Shown here piece by piece: positions 1 through 7,204 of a stretch of DNA of 47,922 nucleotides (position 1 is the stretch's first letter; each line of letters begins with the position of its first letter). Source of the DNA: Candidatus Sumerlaeia bacterium (lineage in GTDB: Bacteria; Sumerlaeota; Sumerlaeia; SLMS01; JAHLLQ01); NCBI GenBank assembly GCA_028284075.1, contig JANQSL010000162.1, forward strand, positions 1-47,922, read 5' to 3'. The notes below the pieces were generated by a model that ran no database searches, was not told the origin of the DNA, and saw only the letters and a list, made by a program, of their open reading frames with translations. Both the position numbers and the translations under genes were made by a program.

Positions 1-12
1 CTGCAAGTTTTC

Positions 13-33
13 CGGGAGACGTACCCTCTCCCG
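13..33 (+). other. Inverted repeat just before the first gene
   Basis: A 7-bp perfect inverted repeat (CGGGAGA at 13-19, TCTCCCG at 27-33, 7-nt loop) ends three bases before the GGAGG ribosome binding site at 36-40. There is no T-tract directly after it, so it is a poor terminator. It could be the tail of an upstream unit or a hairpin that affects ribosome access. Confidence 0.3.
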
Positions 34-47
34 TCGGAGGCGTTTTG

Positions 48-1055
48 ATGGAGATTATGCGCGCCGAAGCCTTCAATGTTTCGGTCGCCGTGATGGATGC
101 CTCGTTCTTCACACGCCTTCGGGTTACCGGTCGGGATCGCGGCGATTACTTAAACCGTCGTCTAAGCCAGAAAGTTGATGATCTTGGATACGGAGATGGT
201 CGGCGCGCGACACTTCTTGACGCGGTTGGAAAAATGCAGGCGGACCTTGAGGTCTTTGCCCGCGAAGATGACTTCCTGATCATCGCCCCGCCATGGCGGG
301 GCAAGACACTCGCGGAGGAACTGGAGAAGTACGTCTTCAGCGAGGACGTTGTCTTCACTAACGTCACACAGGAGACCGCCACACTGTTCCTTGCCGGTCC
401 TCTTGCTGAGCAGGTCATTGCCGCACTCGGTCTTCCGTTGCCGGACGGCCGTTGTGTGCATCTGCCGGACTCCGTTTTTGGAGAACTGACTGTGGTGAGA
501 AGCACCTATGCATTCGGGCACTTTGCCGTGATCGCAGGGTCGGAGAAAGTGCCCGATCTGTTCGATGCGGCAATGGCGCATGCAGGCGAAGTTGATGGTG
601 CTCTTGTGGGTCTCGATGCATACGATCACCATCGTGTGGTGACGGGCCTGCCCTTTTGGGGAGTGGATATTGACGATTCAACCATTCCGCTCGAGGCGAA
701 CTTGTCCGATGCGATCCATTTCGACAAGGGCTGCTATCCTGGGCAGGAAACCATCGCCCGCATTTCCAATCTCGGGCATCCGGCTCGAAAGCTCGTCCGG
801 TTTGTTGCTTCCGCGAAACAAATCGACGAGGTTCCGGAACAGCCGGAGCTTCAAACACCGGAAGGAAAAAAGGCGGGAGGGTTAACCAGCGTTACGTTCG
901 ATCCGGCGACTGAGGAGCTACAGGGGCTTGCAATGGTGAAATGGCCCCAGCGCCTCTCAGGTACGGAGCTGAAATTCATGGCGGGAGAGAAGTGTATCAC
1001 CGGACGTGTGCACGGGTTGAAAGGTTCAGGAAATGAGCGAGAAACGGAAGCTTAA
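48..1055 (+). CDS. ygfZ: YgfZ/GcvT-like folate-binding protein
   Basis: Predicted tetrahydrofolate-binding protein of the YgfZ/CAF17 family, related to the T-protein of glycine cleavage and linked to maintenance or repair of Fe-S enzymes in the cytoplasm. The family signature KGCYPGQE is present around residue 226, inside the C-terminal part of the aminomethyltransferase-like fold, and the length (335 residues) is normal for the family. I chose ATG at 48 because GGAGG lies 7 bases upstream; TTG at 45 and ATG at 57 are also in frame. The last 23 bases overlap the next gene, so the two are probably co-translated. Family assignment is firm from the signature; the physiological role is taken from the family. 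Confidence 0.88.
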   Translation: MEIMRAEAFNVSVAVMDASFFTRLRVTGRDRGDYLNRRLSQKVDDLGYGDGRRATLLDAVGKMQADLEVFAREDDFLIIAPPWRGKTLAEELEKYVFSEDVVFTNVTQETATLFLAGPLAEQVIAALGLPLPDGRCVHLPDSVFGELTVVRSTYAFGHFAVIAGSEKVPDLFDAAMAHAGEVDGALVGLDAYDHHRVVTGLPFWGVDIDDSTIPLEANLSDAIHFDKGCYPGQETIARISNLGHPARKLVRFVASAKQIDEVPEQPELQTPEGKKAGGLTSVTFDPATEELQGLAMVKWPQRLSGTELKFMAGEKCITGRVHGLKGSGNERETEA

Positions 1056-1947
1056 TGGGGGTCTTTTGATTGGCTCACACATGTCCGCCGCCGGCGGAGT
1101 CGACAAGGCACCTCCGCGTGGTGCATCCGTTGATTGCACAGCGATGCAGGTTTTTGTGAAGAATAACCAGCGCTGGGAGGGGCCGCCCGTTTCCGACGAG
1201 GCCGCGGAGAGGTATCGTGAGGAACTTGCAAAGACGAGCATCATTCCCAAAGCCGTCTTTGCTCACACATGCTACCTCATCAACCTTGCCGCCACGAAAC
1301 CGGACCACGCGCGCAAGTCTGTCGTGGCACTTGAGGACGAACTCCAGCGCTGTCACAAGATCGGTATTCCCGGCCTCGTCATGCATCCCGGTGCCCATAC
1401 CGGTCAGGGAAGAGAAGCGGGAATCGATCAGATTGCCCGTCACTGCCGGGAAATCTTCGAGCGCACTCCGGAGATCAAAACACGCCTGCTTTTCGAAACC
1501 ACTGTTGGTGTGGGAACGTCCATTGGCGGCGAGTTCAAGGATCTGAGAGACATTATCGACGCTGTTGGGATGGAGGATCGCACGGGTGTGTGTCTCGATA
1601 CCTGCCATATTTTTGCCGCCGGCTACGACATTCGTTCCGAGAAATCGTATCAGGATACCATGCGCAAATTCAGCAAAACCATTGGTTTCAAGCGCTTGAA
1701 GGCCGTTCATCTGAACGACTCGAAATTCGGTCTCGGCGAGCGTAAAGACCGCCATGAGCATATTGGAAAAGGCTATATCGGGCTTGAGGGATTTCGTCTT
1801 CTTCTCAATGACAAGCGGTTCGCGAAGATCCCCATGGTCCTGGAAACACCGAAGGACAAGGACCTCACCGAGGATCGAATGAATCTGGAAGTCCTGCGAA
1901 GTTTGATTGGCAGCACGAGACCTGCCAAACCCGCGCCTGCGCGTTGA
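1033..1947 (+). CDS. nfo: Endonuclease IV (AP endonuclease)
   Basis: Deoxyribonuclease IV cuts DNA 5' to abasic sites in base excision repair, using a three-zinc TIM barrel. The start is the usual one for the family: a GSHMSAAGG motif near residue 14, which lines the active site. Further metal-ligand segments are visible: HPGAH near residue 117, the CLDTCHIFAAGYD block near 187-199, HLNDS near 226, and HEHIGKG near 239. A late LETP motif (near residue 274) carries the final glutamate ligand. 304 residues is slightly longer than the classical ~280. The gene begins inside the end of the ygfZ-like gene. No anomaly seen. Confidence 0.95.
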   Translation: MSEKRKLNGGLLIGSHMSAAGGVDKAPPRGASVDCTAMQVFVKNNQRWEGPPVSDEAAERYREELAKTSIIPKAVFAHTCYLINLAATKPDHARKSVVALEDELQRCHKIGIPGLVMHPGAHTGQGREAGIDQIARHCREIFERTPEIKTRLLFETTVGVGTSIGGEFKDLRDIIDAVGMEDRTGVCLDTCHIFAAGYDIRSEKSYQDTMRKFSKTIGFKRLKAVHLNDSKFGLGERKDRHEHIGKGYIGLEGFRLLLNDKRFAKIPMVLETPKDKDLTEDRMNLEVLRSLIGSTRPAKPAPAR

Positions 1948-2047
1948 CACCTTCGTCCACGGTTCGCAGTCTCCCGGCTCTTTCGGCAACGTTCCTGCTC
2001 AGTTCCGGAGCGGACGTGTGTGAATGAACTCAACGAGGCATACAATC

Positions 2048-3001
2048 ATGTCAGAATCGACCATCCGAAACGCCGTAATCTGTGGAAGTGGGCCTGCAGG
2101 GTACACCGCGGGCATTTATCTCTCTCGCGCCAATCTGAACCCGCTGCTGTTGGCCGGCCCTCAGGTCGGCGGGCAACTCACCACCACGACTGTTATCGAG
2201 AATTTTCCGGGCTTTCCAGAAGGCCAGGACGGCAACAAGCTGATGATGGACATGGAGGAACAGGCAAAAAACAACGGTACTGAAATCATGTACGAAGCGG
2301 CCACAGGTCTTCGCCGTGAAGGCGATCACTACGTGGTCGAGACGACCGTCGGACCGATCAAGGCATACACTGTTGTCATCTGCACCGGGGCGTCGCCGAA
2401 AATGCTGGGTTTGGACAGCGAGCAGACTTATTGGAACTATGGCGTGCATACCTGCGCTGTCTGTGACGGCGGGTTCTATCGTGGAAAAGAAGTCGTTGTT
2501 GTTGGTGGCGGCGATTCGGCCATGGAGGAAGCCGGCTACTTAACCAAGCTCTGCGAAAAAGTGACCGTTGTTCATCGCCGGGAGGAGCTTCGCGCCAGCG
2601 CTGTTATGGCGGAGCGTGCATTACAGAATCCAAAGATCGAGTTCGCGTGGAATTCAACAGTCGAAGAAGTCCTGGGCGAAGTTGAGGGTGACCACAAGAA
2701 GCGCGTCACCGCGATTCGTCTCAAGAATCTCAAAGACGGCACCACAAAAGACGTCCCCGCAACGGCGATGTTCCTGGCAATTGGTCACAGACCCAACACG
2801 GACTGGCTCACAGGCGTTGTCGACATGGAGGACACCGGCTATTTGAAGATCGACTCTCACTGCCACACAAACCTGCCGGGCGTCTTCGCTGGCGGCGATG
2901 TCCATGATCACCACTATCGTCAGGCGATCACCGCGGCAGGCTTCGGCTGTATGGCTGCCCTGGAAGCGGAGCGATATCTGACTCGTGAGGGGTTGGTGTA
3001 G
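2048..3001 (+). CDS. trxB: Thioredoxin reductase (NADPH)
   Basis: Low-molecular-weight FAD-dependent thioredoxin reductase, 317 residues. The N-terminal FAD motif is GSGPAG at about residue 13; the redox-active pair is CAVC near residue 138; the NADPH-binding motif GGGDSAMEEA follows at about 157; and the C-terminal FAD contact GVFAGGDV is near 278. All catalytic features are intact. I chose ATG at 2048 because GAGG lies about 9 bases upstream and the FAD-binding strand begins right after; an in-frame ATG at 2024 would add eight residues. No thioredoxin gene is seen nearby, so the partner must be elsewhere. About 100 bases without clear signals separate it from nfo. Confidence 0.95.
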   Translation: MSESTIRNAVICGSGPAGYTAGIYLSRANLNPLLLAGPQVGGQLTTTTVIENFPGFPEGQDGNKLMMDMEEQAKNNGTEIMYEAATGLRREGDHYVVETTVGPIKAYTVVICTGASPKMLGLDSEQTYWNYGVHTCAVCDGGFYRGKEVVVVGGGDSAMEEAGYLTKLCEKVTVVHRREELRASAVMAERALQNPKIEFAWNSTVEEVLGEVEGDHKKRVTAIRLKNLKDGTTKDVPATAMFLAIGHRPNTDWLTGVVDMEDTGYLKIDSHCHTNLPGVFAGGDVHDHHYRQAITAAGFGCMAALEAERYLTREGLV

Positions 3002-3053
3002 GCCCGGTATATTCCCCATTGATGCCGTGGGCGCCAGGGGAGTGAATCGTCTG

Positions 3054-4346
3054 ATGCGAGCACCATCCGAGCACAACTTCGAAACGATCTGGGGCCACGA
3101 GCCCGTCAAACGGCTCGTGCGTGGAATGCTCGCGGAAAACCGCCTGCCTCACGCCCTGCTGCTGCATGGACCGGACGGTGTGGGAAAGCGCTCCACGGCC
3201 TTTGCGATCGCGAAAATGATCCTGTCGTCCGGAGCGCGGGTTCGGGAATCCGTGGTTGCCGCACCCTCCGCAAAGTTCGCCTGGAGGATCGAGGAACCGA
3301 AGCGCTCGCCCGACGAACCGGGTGACATGTTTGGCGACGATGGGATGGAAGACCTTTTCGGAGATGCCCTTGCCGCTGACGAATCGGAATCGAAGCCGGA
3401 ACCTTCGGGGCGGGATGAGTCCGTTGCCAGGCCAGCAAAGAAACCAGAGTTGAAAGCCTCCTCGGTTGCTCCCGCATCAACTTCTCCCGCCGACGTGCCG
3501 CTGACAGTCGATCCACGTGTCGAGCGAATGGTATCGAAGGCATATCCCATCGAATGGGAAAACGATGCACCAGTCCCGGCAGGGCACGTGGATTTGAACA
3601 TTATCGAACCGATGCCGAAGTCGAAATCCATCAAAGTGGATCAGGTTCGCATGCTTCAGGATGCCGCCCATGTTCCGCCCATGGAGGGGCGCTACCGCGT
3701 GATTCTTGTGTTCGGTGCGGACACGATTACGGGAAGTGCGGCGAACTCGCTGCTCAAGTTTTTGGAGGAACCGCCCTCCTACCTTGTTCTGGTTCTTGTA
3801 ACAGATCACTATCATCGCATACTTGAGACAATTCGTTCGCGTTGTGCCTCGCTGGTATGCCAGCCCGTTGATCGTGAACTGCTTGTGGATCGACTTGTTG
3901 AAGAGGAAAAGGTCGATCCGGCCCTTGCGAAGGTCGCCACGGCGTTTTCCGAAGGCCGGCCCGGTCGCGCCCTGCAAGTCATTGGCGGCAAGCTCCTGGA
4001 ACAGCGCCAGGAGGTTTTTGACGCCCGCCTTGCGATCGAGCGGGTTGGTTCCGCCGCTTTGCCTCTTGCCGTACAGCGTGCGCTGGGTGCAGCCGGTGGA
4101 ATTGGCCCGGCCGCTCTCCTCCTCATGAGTCTCGCTCGTGATCGCCTGGTTCGTCAGCTGGCGCCAAAGTCTGAGCACTTGCTGGTTAACGGTGATCTGG
4201 CATCGACCCTCGACTCCATGGAGACCGATCCGTCCGCATTGTTCCTGGAGGCGGAACGCCTTGTCGAAAGCATGAAGATGGAAGATCATCCTGCCGTTCC
4301 GGCACCTCAGCCGGCGTTGGAACTGGCTTTGTGGCCGGAACCATGA
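3054..4346 (+). CDS. holB: DNA polymerase III delta' subunit-like clamp-loader ATPase
   Basis: Clamp-loader subunit of the replicative polymerase. The N-terminus has the delta'/DnaX pattern: a 'W...' segment followed by HALLLHGPDGVGKR (Walker A-like, residues about 33-46). The later SRC motif region (NSLLKFLEEPPS, then ETIRSRC) is typical of the sensor part of delta'. Oddly, between these blocks, where delta' normally has a four-cysteine zinc module, there is an acidic, Pro/Ser/Ala-rich stretch of roughly 100 residues and no CxxC pair. ATG 3054 fits the conserved N-terminus and has GGGGAG about 11 bases upstream; GTG 3042 is an in-frame alternative. It could instead be a DnaX-related paralogue. 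The stop overlaps the next start by ATGA. Confidence 0.82.
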   Translation: MRAPSEHNFETIWGHEPVKRLVRGMLAENRLPHALLLHGPDGVGKRSTAFAIAKMILSSGARVRESVVAAPSAKFAWRIEEPKRSPDEPGDMFGDDGMEDLFGDALAADESESKPEPSGRDESVARPAKKPELKASSVAPASTSPADVPLTVDPRVERMVSKAYPIEWENDAPVPAGHVDLNIIEPMPKSKSIKVDQVRMLQDAAHVPPMEGRYRVILVFGADTITGSAANSLLKFLEEPPSYLVLVLVTDHYHRILETIRSRCASLVCQPVDRELLVDRLVEEEKVDPALAKVATAFSEGRPGRALQVIGGKLLEQRQEVFDARLAIERVGSAALPLAVQRALGAAGGIGPAALLLMSLARDRLVRQLAPKSEHLLVNGDLASTLDSMETDPSALFLEAERLVESMKMEDHPAVPAPQPALELALWPEP

Positions 4347-5038
4347 CGCACCGGTTTTCAATACTTCTCATGGCGTTTTATCTGGCCGCGTTTTCTTCAG
4401 TGAATGCTCAGAAGGAAGAAGAGAAAAACATTTTCGAGAACCTTCGTATGACGAATGCCGAGATTCGTCAAACTTCAGGAACTCTTGTACTGCAGCTCAT
4501 CAATGCCGAAACCGCAGGTGTCGCACCGGATGGAGAATCCATTGTCGCGCAGCAGGTTGCACTGCAAATTCGCAACAACACCACCGGCGACATGATCGAG
4601 CTGGATGCACCCTTTTCCAGGTATTACTATACTGGTGGCGCTCCGGGTGATTCAGAAAGCACCGGCGAACCTTCAACGGAGGAACTGCTTGCATGGAAAG
4701 CGGCCATCGACGCCTCAAGTGATGAATACGGCCCCTCCATACCCGATGCGTTATCCGGAGATATGCTCCTGCTCGACCCCGTGAGTGGCGAGCCCCTGGA
4801 GGTCAGTCTGGGCCGCGAAGGAATTCTTACCTGTGCAAATCTGTTTTGGAGCCGCCGCCATCAGTGCTTTGTCAGCATTGGTTCCTTCGAGCAGGAAAAG
4901 CGCGAGGCCGATGGCGTTTTTCGCATTCGCGGGGAAATGTTCGTCGCGTCGCCGGATTTCAGGAACTGGAACTATCCTGTGCTGTCAAAAGACGGGGAAT
5001 TCCGAATGGTTTGGGAAAGCAACGAGGTCTTGCCATGA
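4343..5038 (+). CDS. Secreted protein, possibly LptC-like
   Basis: 231-residue exported protein. It starts with a signal peptide (Thr-His-Arg, hydrophobic core, cleavage probably after SVNA at about residue 20). I do not recognise a signature. The pattern of beta-strand-rich segments (ESIVAQQVALQIRN; later LFWSRRHQCFVSIG and FRIRGEMFVASPDFRNW) resembles the LptC/OstA fold of lipopolysaccharide transport. The next gene is LptA/OstA-like, overlapping by ATGA, which supports a joint envelope role by inference only. The start codon ATG 4343 overlaps the holB stop by four bases; an upstream GTG at 4331 is also in frame. Confidence 0.6.
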   Translation: MTHRFSILLMAFYLAAFSSVNAQKEEEKNIFENLRMTNAEIRQTSGTLVLQLINAETAGVAPDGESIVAQQVALQIRNNTTGDMIELDAPFSRYYYTGGAPGDSESTGEPSTEELLAWKAAIDASSDEYGPSIPDALSGDMLLLDPVSGEPLEVSLGREGILTCANLFWSRRHQCFVSIGSFEQEKREADGVFRIRGEMFVASPDFRNWNYPVLSKDGEFRMVWESNEVLP

Positions 5039-6099
5039 AACGATTTCTGACGGCGCTTGGAATAGTCGCTGTTTCGTCAACTCTTTCGGCTCAGGAAGAC
5101 CCGGGGGCGAATCGCAACTTCCTCAAGATGCTGGCGGGCAAAGCTGGTGTCGCGGAGTTTATCACGGAAAACTTTGAAGATGGACGAACCGCTCTCACGA
5201 CAATTGGCGAAGACGAGAACGGCGAGCCGGTCTTTCACGCCATTGGTGGCAAGCTGCTTGTAGACTCCGAAAAACTCTATCTTCGCTGTAATGATCTGAC
5301 TTACGGCGCGGGCGATGGCCTGCTGGTGGCAATTGGTGACCCGGACCGTGTTGAGATCCGAGCGGAGGGCATGGAGGCGGATTGTTCACGGCTTGAGTAT
5401 TTCCTGGATACCGGCGATGTCGTTATGCGCGACACGGGTGCGGTTTCTCAGGAGACACCGGAGAACTCAGTCCGTTTTGAAGGCATGCAAACATTCCGGG
5501 CGGCACAGACCGAAACCGGTGCCCGGGAAGTAAAGCTTCAAGGCAGCGATACAATCACCGTTTCAATCAGTGCAAAGGAAGGAGGTGAAGGGTTCGCCGG
5601 CCTGGGCGACAGTGTCATGATCGAAACCAAGCCCTACCGGACGGAAGCTCCTGACGTGAGCGCTGAGCTGACAACGAGCAACCAGCTCTCCCGTTTTCGT
5701 GCGAAGGGCGATGTAAAGATCATTGGCACGGACCTTTCTCTTCTCGCGGAAGAGGTCATTTACAATGCACTTGATGGCACACTCGAGGCCAATGGCCGCA
5801 TCTTTCTGAAGCGCGAAAACATTGAAGCGGAATGCGGCCGCCTCGTCTACGATCAAAACACCGGCGAGATCACCCTCAGTGTTCTTCCTCTTGTACGAGA
5901 CCGCGATCCGGAAGGAATCACCATTTACAGTGACTTTGACACGATTCGTTTTGTGATGGAGGAGGGCGGCATTCCCGATACCGGTCTTGAGGGACGGGGA
6001 AGCATTCGCTATGAAAAGCTCCCGGAGCCGAAACAGAATGAAGGGCAATCTGAGACCAATGGCTTGCAGCCCGAGCGTGAAATCGTGATTCCCGAGTAG
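5035..6099 (+). CDS. LptA/OstA-like periplasmic protein
   Basis: 354-residue exported protein with a signal peptide (MKRFLTALGIVAVSSTLSAQ, cut near residue 20). Several repeating beta-strand units of OstA/LptA type are visible, for example the unit around residues 240-280 where 'EEVIYNALDGTLEANGRIFL' is followed by 'ECGRLVYDQNTGEI'. These units form a beta-jellyroll that shields lipid A during transport across the periplasm. An earlier copy of the pattern (CSRLEYFLDTGDVVM) lies near residue 115-130. The start ATG 5035 overlaps the preceding stop (ATGA), and the two are likely co-translated. It is longer than E. coli LptA (185 residues), closer to multi-unit OstA proteins. No LptB ATPase is in the window. 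Confidence 0.72.
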   Translation: MKRFLTALGIVAVSSTLSAQEDPGANRNFLKMLAGKAGVAEFITENFEDGRTALTTIGEDENGEPVFHAIGGKLLVDSEKLYLRCNDLTYGAGDGLLVAIGDPDRVEIRAEGMEADCSRLEYFLDTGDVVMRDTGAVSQETPENSVRFEGMQTFRAAQTETGAREVKLQGSDTITVSISAKEGGEGFAGLGDSVMIETKPYRTEAPDVSAELTTSNQLSRFRAKGDVKIIGTDLSLLAEEVIYNALDGTLEANGRIFLKRENIEAECGRLVYDQNTGEITLSVLPLVRDRDPEGITIYSDFDTIRFVMEEGGIPDTGLEGRGSIRYEKLPEPKQNEGQSETNGLQPEREIVIPE

Positions 6100-6102
6100 A
6101 AA

Positions 6103-7197
6103 CTAAACCCGTTTCTTCTTGTTTCGCCCGTAGTCTGCGAAAATGAACGATCCAAGATTGTCGAGCGATGCATAGTATGCCCTCCCGCGGTTTGCGACCG
6201 TCAGTTTGTCGACAAAGTCCTGGAGGTATGGGTCCGACGTGATCATGAACGTGGTAATGGTGATACCCTTGCGGCGGAGGTGCGTTGCTTCGTTGATCGT
6301 TTGACTCACGATCTTTGGATCGAGACCGAAAGGGTTCTTGTAAATTTGACCGCCCTCGGTGATGGCACTTGGTTTGCCATCCGTAATCATAAAGACCTGG
6401 CGATTCACGGCCTTGCGCCGCATCAGGACATTCTGGGCCAGCTGAAGCCCGGCCTTTGTATTGGTATGGTAGGGTCCGACTGAAATTTTCGTGAGTTGAT
6501 CCAGCGGCACTTGCGTTGCCTCGTCGCCAAACAGGATGACATCGATGGTGTCTTTGGGATAACGTCGCTGAATGTACTCCACAAGCGACAGAGCCACCTT
6601 CTTTGCCGGTGTGATACGATCCTCGCCGTAGAGGATCATTGAATGGCTGATATCAATGAGGATTGCCGTGGCAGTCGATGTCAGATGCTCTGTTTGATAC
6701 GACTCAAGATCATCCTCGGCAAATTGAAAGCCGTCGAAGCCGGTACGACGCAGTGCGTTACCGATGGAGGCCGTGAAATTGATATCCTGAACGGAATCCC
6801 CGAACTCCCAGGCGCGCGTTTCCGCCAGTTTTTCTCCTCCCTGTCCTGAATGGGGAACGGCATGGTCGCCGACCCCACCCTTTTCCAGTCCGGTGAAGAT
6901 TTCCTCAAACGCCTGCTGCTGAATTTGCACATCGGCACGGCTTGTTGCCTTCACCGCACCCGTTGCGGGATTTGTCTCAAGCAGTCCCTGTTCTTCAAGG
7001 TAATCGCGAAACTCCTCAAAACCAATCCCGGTGGCCCGTTCGACGTTGTGACGTTCCCACAGTTGCTCAATGTGGTTCAGAGCGCGATCCACATCGCCCG
7101 ATGCACGATTCAGCAGTTCCAGAAACAGGTTCGTCATTTTCCGCAGGTTGATTTCCCGCGAGAAGTTCGGATCCAGACTTGTGAACAGAAACTCCAT
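6103..7197 (-). CDS. VWA-domain protein (MIDAS intact)
   Basis: 364-residue protein with a von Willebrand factor A domain in its C-terminal half (about residues 180-350). The metal-ion-dependent adhesion site is complete: DISHSM (DxSxS), a threonine in the HTNTKAG segment, and the aspartate in MITDGKPSA. The N-terminal 150 residues are helical and charged, without a motif I know. No signal peptide is seen, so it is probably cytoplasmic. Such proteins often work with MoxR-type AAA+ ATPases, but none is present here. It sits 7 bases downstream of the TPR lipoprotein gene on the same strand and is probably co-transcribed. The function is unknown. Confidence 0.8.
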   Translation of the reverse strand: MEFLFTSLDPNFSREINLRKMTNLFLELLNRASGDVDRALNHIEQLWERHNVERATGIGFEEFRDYLEEQGLLETNPATGAVKATSRADVQIQQQAFEEIFTGLEKGGVGDHAVPHSGQGGEKLAETRAWEFGDSVQDINFTASIGNALRRTGFDGFQFAEDDLESYQTEHLTSTATAILIDISHSMILYGEDRITPAKKVALSLVEYIQRRYPKDTIDVILFGDEATQVPLDQLTKISVGPYHTNTKAGLQLAQNVLMRRKAVNRQVFMITDGKPSAITEGGQIYKNPFGLDPKIVSQTINEATHLRRKGITITTFMITSDPYLQDFVDKLTVANRGRAYYASLDNLGSFIFADYGRNKKKRV

Positions 7198-7204
7198 CAG
7201 TCAC

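Noticed and set aside
1075-1989. A long open frame (304 codons) on the minus strand opposite endonuclease IV
   Set aside because: It mirrors the conserved plus-strand gene, lacks any family motif and ends inside the adjacent gap. It is a shadow of GC-rich coding.
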